Source: Solicoccozyma terricola (lineage: Eukaryota; Basidiomycota; Tremellomycetes; Filobasidiales; Piskurozymaceae). Taken from it: a DNA stretch of 14,673 bases. The notes beneath the pieces were generated by a model. The model ran no database searches. It was not told where the DNA came from and worked only from the letters and a program-made list of their open reading frames with translations. Where the stretch lies: positions 74,758 to 89,430 of the forward strand of contig BCLD01000018.1 in NCBI GenBank assembly GCA_001600875.1, written 5' to 3'. The number at the start of each line of letters is the position of its first letter. Position 1 is the stretch's first letter. A program made the translations under genes and the position numbers. This document shows, piece after piece, positions 9,136-14,673 of this stretch.

Positions 9136-10005
9136 TCAAATCCAATTTCCATGCCTTTTCTCCACTTTTCTCGCCGCCTCACAAGCAAAGCTCGACGCAC
9201 TTTCCCTTCCATGTTGCCACCTAATATCATCATTCGGCATCCAACTCGATACCTCCTCTTCATATACACTCGCATCATCATCATCGTCATTCTCAGCTTC
9301 CACTTTCTCAACCTCATGTTTCACCCATGAATCACCGTGTGTCCAATTATTGATCGCCCTGGAGTGGTATGAGTGAGAGCGTTGTTTTCGAAGGACGGCG
9401 CGAGCTCGTGGTGTTCGAATTGAAGGGGGTGGTGGGTTTCGGTGTGGTGATGAAGATGGAGTGAGTGGGAGACGATTGGATGATTGTGAAGGAGTGTGTG
9501 AGCGGTTAAGATGTCCGGAAGTAGCGATTGAGGAATCGGTGGATGTTGGTGAAGCCGGTGGAGAGATTTCCTCGATGATTGACACGGATGACCCGGCGTG
9601 AACAAATGTCGAAAGGATCGGCGCTGAGATTGTTCGTTTATTTTGAATGTCGGTGGAGATTTTTTTCCCAGAGATATTAAGAGATTGACGAACCGAGGCC
9701 ATCTTCTTCCCACATGATGAAGATCCTTTAAATAAGGTGGTAAGATCACCTAAGAGATTCGATCTCGCGTTATTTTCGAATAGCGAGATTCCGAATGATG
9801 GTTTCTCCTCGATGGGTGATGGTGGTCCGACGTAACGGTTTGCACGCGGGGTTTCGGGAAGACTAGCATGGGATGCATAGATGGGTGGATATGCAGGGGT
9901 GGAGTTCAGAGTCCGTCCTAGAGGATTGGATGGTCGGGAGGGGAAGTATAGAGTTGGATAGAGAGTAGACATGATGTCGTCCTTGAGTGGGTAGGAAGAA
10001 CACAT
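9136..10005 (-). CDS. Hypothetical disordered Ser/Pro-rich protein
   Basis: A single uninterrupted frame of 289 codons, unusual beside the intron-rich neighbours. I do not recognise a family. The sequence is rich in Ser, Pro, Thr and Asn. It has short proline clusters (PSRPSNPLG, PHRNPPPP), a basic patch (about residues 203-225, including RARAVLRKQRSHSYHSR), then an acidic stretch with five consecutive Asp and EEE. The C-terminus, about the last 40 residues, returns to mixed composition (SSWMPNDDIRWQHG, then a Lys/Arg-rich end). There is no signal peptide or TM helix. Such composition fits a regulatory or scaffold protein with linear motifs. The start may be the ATG at 10005 or the in-frame ATG at 9972 (MSTLYPT). 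It is convergent with the sugar transporter and divergent from the dehydrogenase. It could be a long spurious frame, but its length, stop placement and coherent composition favour a real gene. Confidence 0.62.
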   Translation of the reverse strand: MCSSYPLKDDIMSTLYPTLYFPSRPSNPLGRTLNSTPAYPPIYASHASLPETPRANRYVGPPSPIEEKPSFGISLFENNARSNLLGDLTTLFKGSSSCGKKMASVRQSLNISGKKISTDIQNKRTISAPILSTFVHAGSSVSIIEEISPPASPTSTDSSIATSGHLNRSHTPSQSSNRLPLTPSSSPHRNPPPPSIRTPRARAVLRKQRSHSYHSRAINNWTHGDSWVKHEVEKVEAENDDDDDASVYEEEVSSWMPNDDIRWQHGRESASSFACEAARKVEKRHGNWI

Positions 10006-10106
10006 GTTGATGATATGTCAGGGAGTGTTTGATTTATAGTCGGGAGTTCAGAGTGTGTATGTGTGTGCTTCATTCTCCTCAACATCTGCCTTCCAGACTA
10101 TCATCG

Positions 10107-10113
10107 TTATATA
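10107..10113 (-). promoter_or_regulatory. TATA-box candidate for the hypothetical gene
   Basis: TATATAA on the minus strand, about 100 nt upstream of the ATG at 10005 and about 135 nt upstream of the ATG at 9972. Spacing and orientation suit a core promoter. The motif is seen; its use is inferred. Confidence 0.3.
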
Positions 10114-10521
10114 GGCATCCTTAACGACCATGTTGACTTCCTGTTTTGGTGTCAAGTGTCCAATCTTCCATCCATGATCGACCAATGTCCAAGATTCAAT
10201 CTCGGTGTGGATTGGAGGAATGACCTGCTCAGGGGTTGGGTGCTGTTGAAACTCTTGAAACATGGAGCGATCAACCGGAGAACAACCCAGGCACGGTGGC
10301 GAACTTTGCCGGGGGATCGACGCGTTTCAAAGTCAATCCAACAAAGCGACAATGAAACAAATCACAATCACCCGTTTGGTTCTGACATGGTTTCATGTTC
10401 AAGCGTGCATGCAGAGCTGTTGGGTCAGTATCTTGACACCGCCGCGCTCTATGGTTTAGCCGGAGTGAGTGGTCGATGGCCGATGGCATGGTGCGGCTAC
10501 TTGCCCAGGCTGGAATGCAAA

Positions 10522-10533
10522 GTGCACGTGACC
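10522..10533 (+). promoter_or_regulatory. Cbf1-like E-box upstream of glutaryl-CoA dehydrogenase
   Basis: GTGCACGTGACC, containing CACGTGAC (reverse complement GTCACGTG, the Cbf1 consensus), about 120 nt upstream of the dehydrogenase ATG. It is identical over 12 nt, and in the same gene-relative orientation, to the element upstream of the RNase III-like gene. Confidence 0.4.
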
Positions 10534-10583
10534 CAGCCGGACTTGCCCGACATCCGCCGCTTATGATGCTGGACCCGAATGCC

Positions 10584-10592
10584 TATTAAATA
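10584..10592 (+). promoter_or_regulatory. TATA-like element of glutaryl-CoA dehydrogenase
   Basis: TATTAAATA, about 60 nt upstream of the ATG at 10653, in an otherwise GC-balanced promoter. A plausible core promoter element; not a perfect TATA box. Confidence 0.3.
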
Positions 10593-10652
10593 TCAACAGA
10601 GATCGGATCGGGACGGGTACGTGTTTCAACATCCTCGAACATCCACAGCATC

Positions 10653-12791
<2,139 letters not shown>

Positions 12792-12919
12792 GCACGCATT
12801 ACATATCCAGATGTATACAATACCATACTAATAACGTCATTCAATACAAGCTGATAATAAGGGATCTAGTTCTTACAGACCGAAAAAGAGAAGTGTAATC
12901 TAACGGGACGATTCCAATC

Positions 12920-14640
12920 TTACTCGGCATCTTTACTGCCAATCTGAGTGGCTTGCACGACCAAAAAGGACGCAGCTGCAGCTTGCATCCGACTCGTGAT
13001 CATCGCTGTAGCAACGTCACCTACAGTCTTGCGGATTTCTGCCGCGACCGTGGGGGCCTGGTTCTGCTTCGCCAGCATGAGAGACAGCTCGCGAGCGCGT
13101 GCAGCAGAGACATGCTTTCCTCGACCAACTACGACAAGTAGAGGACGCCAGGATGCGTTGCTGGTGGCCATGACGGCAGCGCTTGCATGTTGGTTGACGA
13201 CGTGGAGCGGAGAACTTGTGTGAATGGATGAAAAAGTGATACGGGAGAGTATACTCGGATCGGCCGCGGTGTTCGAATCGGTGTAGTAGGCCCATATGTG
13301 CTCGTCTTGAGATCGCGAAGCGAGCTGAGTCTGCGTGTTGAAGGCACGAGTGGGCTGGAAGAGATGTACACTGTCAGCCCGGATTCTGCCTCTATTCAGA
13401 ATGAACTCGACAACTAACAGTATTTCCCGGACTTGCGTCCATGGCAGCCACATGAGCCTGCAGCACCTCCTCGTCCTGCGAAGTGGATGCGGCGCCCAGC
13501 CCGAATCGCTCCTTGACTCCGGAGATGATCGAGGTTGATCTCTCCCCATCGCTGGTGTCCATTCGAATCACCGTCGCAGTGACGTTGCGATGAGTGCAAA
13601 GTTGGTAAACAATAGACAAGGCGAGACGGTCATCCGCGCCACCGAAAAATGGCAGGAAGATGTGTTGCCCGCCACCCGTGTTCATGTCCGCAGACCCAAA
13701 CCCGCGGTCGATAAAGAGCCCGACGTCTGCCGGACACTCTGTGAAGACTTGTCGAATGAATTGCGAGTACACTGGCGAGCTGTGCGAGTCGCTACCGAAG
13801 ATGCTGTCAAATGGATTGTGAATTGCACTGGAACTGGTAAAGGCCGCTGCATCCTCCATCATAGCCTCGGATGCACCGTCATTACCTGACGTCGTCCAGG
13901 GGATAATGACCATCTCTGTATTGGAATCAAGAGAGTGAGAGGTAACGCTGGTGGCGAACTGGTCTTGGTTGACGACCGAGACGCTGGTGTTGACGTTGAA
14001 CCCGCGAAGTCGACCAAATTGTTTGAAGAGCTGGAGGATATCGTCGCGTTTAGCCATGATTTCCGTTTCGATGGATTGCATGACCGAGAACGTTCGACCG
14101 GTAAGCTCCACCAAGCGGAGAGCGTCGAAAGTGAGTTTGGAGGTGATCGGTGCGCCCATTGGCAAACCATGGAAGTGATTCGGGGGCGTGTGGATGCTTG
14201 AGGATCCGTGCGAGTTGTCCCTGGGGACCTTTTCCCCCTCAGATGTCGAAGCTAGGGAAGAGACCATTGTCAAGGGAGCTGTTAGGTCTGGAACTGATCT
14301 AGTGGCTGGCGCAGGACCCAGGAGCTGTGAAAGTAGCATGACTGCAGAAAGATGCTCAATCTTTTGTAAGACGACCAGGAACCTCGTCGTCATCTGTCGA
14401 GCCTCGGTACCCCCGATTTCCGGCACTGAAGGCTTGAAAGTTGTTGGTGGACGCACACTCATGCCATCTGCTCCTTTGATATCTCCGACTTTGACGTGGT
14501 ATCGAACGGGATAAACCCAGAGCGTGAGCGGGGTGGTGATGAAGGTTAGAACGACGGCCATGACGACGAACATCGGGGGGGGGGGGTGGTCGAGGATTTT
14601 TGCTGATAAACCGATGTTGGGGGGGGGGGGCTCGACGAGA
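12920..14640 (-). CDS. KHA1: Kha1-like K+/H+ antiporter, C-terminal part (partial)
   Basis: Monovalent cation:proton antiporter of the CPA2 (KefB/Kha1) family; the yeast member acts in internal endosome/Golgi-type membranes. Exons in transcription order: 14640-13419 and 13354-12920, joined in phase 0 (donor GTTAGT). An acceptor (GTCACAG) at 14641 implies at least one more exon beyond the window. 551 residues are visible. The start of the fragment covers the end of the transport domain (LVE, NIGLSAKILD, MFVVMAVVLTFITTPLTLW, then a VYP turn). A long cytosolic tail follows with landmarks I associate with fungal Kha1 proteins: FDALRLVELTGRT, FGRLRGFNV, MVIIPWT, NPFDSIFGS, VGLFIDRGFG, and a second half with RPLLVVVGRG. 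Two 12-nt C runs on the coding strand insert Pro-Pro-Pro-Pro where homologs have hydrophobic or polar residues; I consider these corrupted bases. The N-terminal transmembrane part lies outside the window. Confidence 0.85.
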
Positions 14641-14673
14641 CTGTGACCCGGGAACCAGTCAAGGGGGGGGGGG
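14575..14673. repeat. Three G runs with exact 44-nt spacing at the right edge
   Basis: Runs of G on the plus strand at 14575-14586 (12 nt), 14619-14630 (12 nt) and 14663-14673 (11 nt, cut by the window end). Start positions are 44 nt apart each time, with 32 ordinary bases between runs. The first two fall in the antiporter coding exon, the third in its upstream intron. A regular period with unrelated sequence between runs is not a normal tandem repeat. Confidence 0.95.

Larger units (their letters stand above)
10006..10652. other. Divergent promoter region, hypothetical gene / glutaryl-CoA dehydrogenase
   Basis: About 650 nt between two divergent start codons. It contains a TATATAA (minus, 10113-10107), an E-box (10522-10533) and an A/T-rich TATTAAATA (10584-10592). 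Open frames on both strands are short or overlap these elements, and none shows a family motif or a splice-consistent continuation. I see no RNA gene. Confidence 0.5.

Noticed and set aside
10063..10566. 167-codon open frame on the plus strand, and a 71-codon minus frame at 10048-10263
   Set aside because: Both sit in the divergent promoter region and overlap each other and the TATA/E-box candidates. I could not join the minus frame to the hypothetical gene by any GT-AG intron. No family similarity is apparent.
14575..14673. Interpretation of the G runs as a telomere, CRISPR array or satellite
   Set aside because: The 32-nt stretches between runs are unlike one another and encode antiporter or intron sequence, so there is no repeated unit besides the G run itself.

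Overview
The window reads as nuclear DNA of a basidiomycete yeast, most likely Tremellomycetes (the Cryptococcus/Kwoniella/Tremella type). I infer this from intron architecture and protein families; no rRNA or other marker gene is present. Four of the six recognisable genes are cut into 10 or more exons by short introns. I could place 43 complete introns, all 61-100 nt, mostly with GTGAGT-like donors and often a CTNAY-like branch site just before AG. Reading frame, splice phase and family conservation agree at almost every junction.

Layout. Positions <1-1343 (minus): 5' half of an ACS/Dal5-type major facilitator anion permease, cut by the window edge. 1977-3018 (minus): small protein with a degenerate RNase III domain and a C-terminal double-stranded-RNA-binding domain. 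3288-5381 (minus): 11-exon GH5 glycoside hydrolase without a signal peptide. 6478-8857 (plus): 12-exon MFS sugar transporter, divergent from the hydrolase across about 1.1 kb. 9136-10005 (minus): intronless disordered hypothetical protein, convergent with the transporter. 10653-12791 (plus): 12-exon mitochondrial glutaryl-CoA dehydrogenase, including an 8-nt exon. 12920->14640 (minus): C-terminal part of a Kha1-like K+/H+ antiporter, convergent with the dehydrogenase and running off the right edge.

How the genes relate. This looks like an ordinary chromosomal neighbourhood of metabolic and transport genes. The hydrolase/sugar-transporter pair could share a promoter and handle glycosides together, but that is inference. 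I found no mobile element, CRISPR array, tRNA or rRNA, and no convincing new multi-gene system. The points most worth a second look are: (1) three runs of G at the right end spaced exactly 44 nt apart, which appear to overwrite conserved antiporter codons and therefore look like a sequence artefact; (2) the RNase III-like/dsRBD protein, whose catalytic positions are altered; (3) micro-exons down to 8 nt, which an automated gene caller would probably miss.
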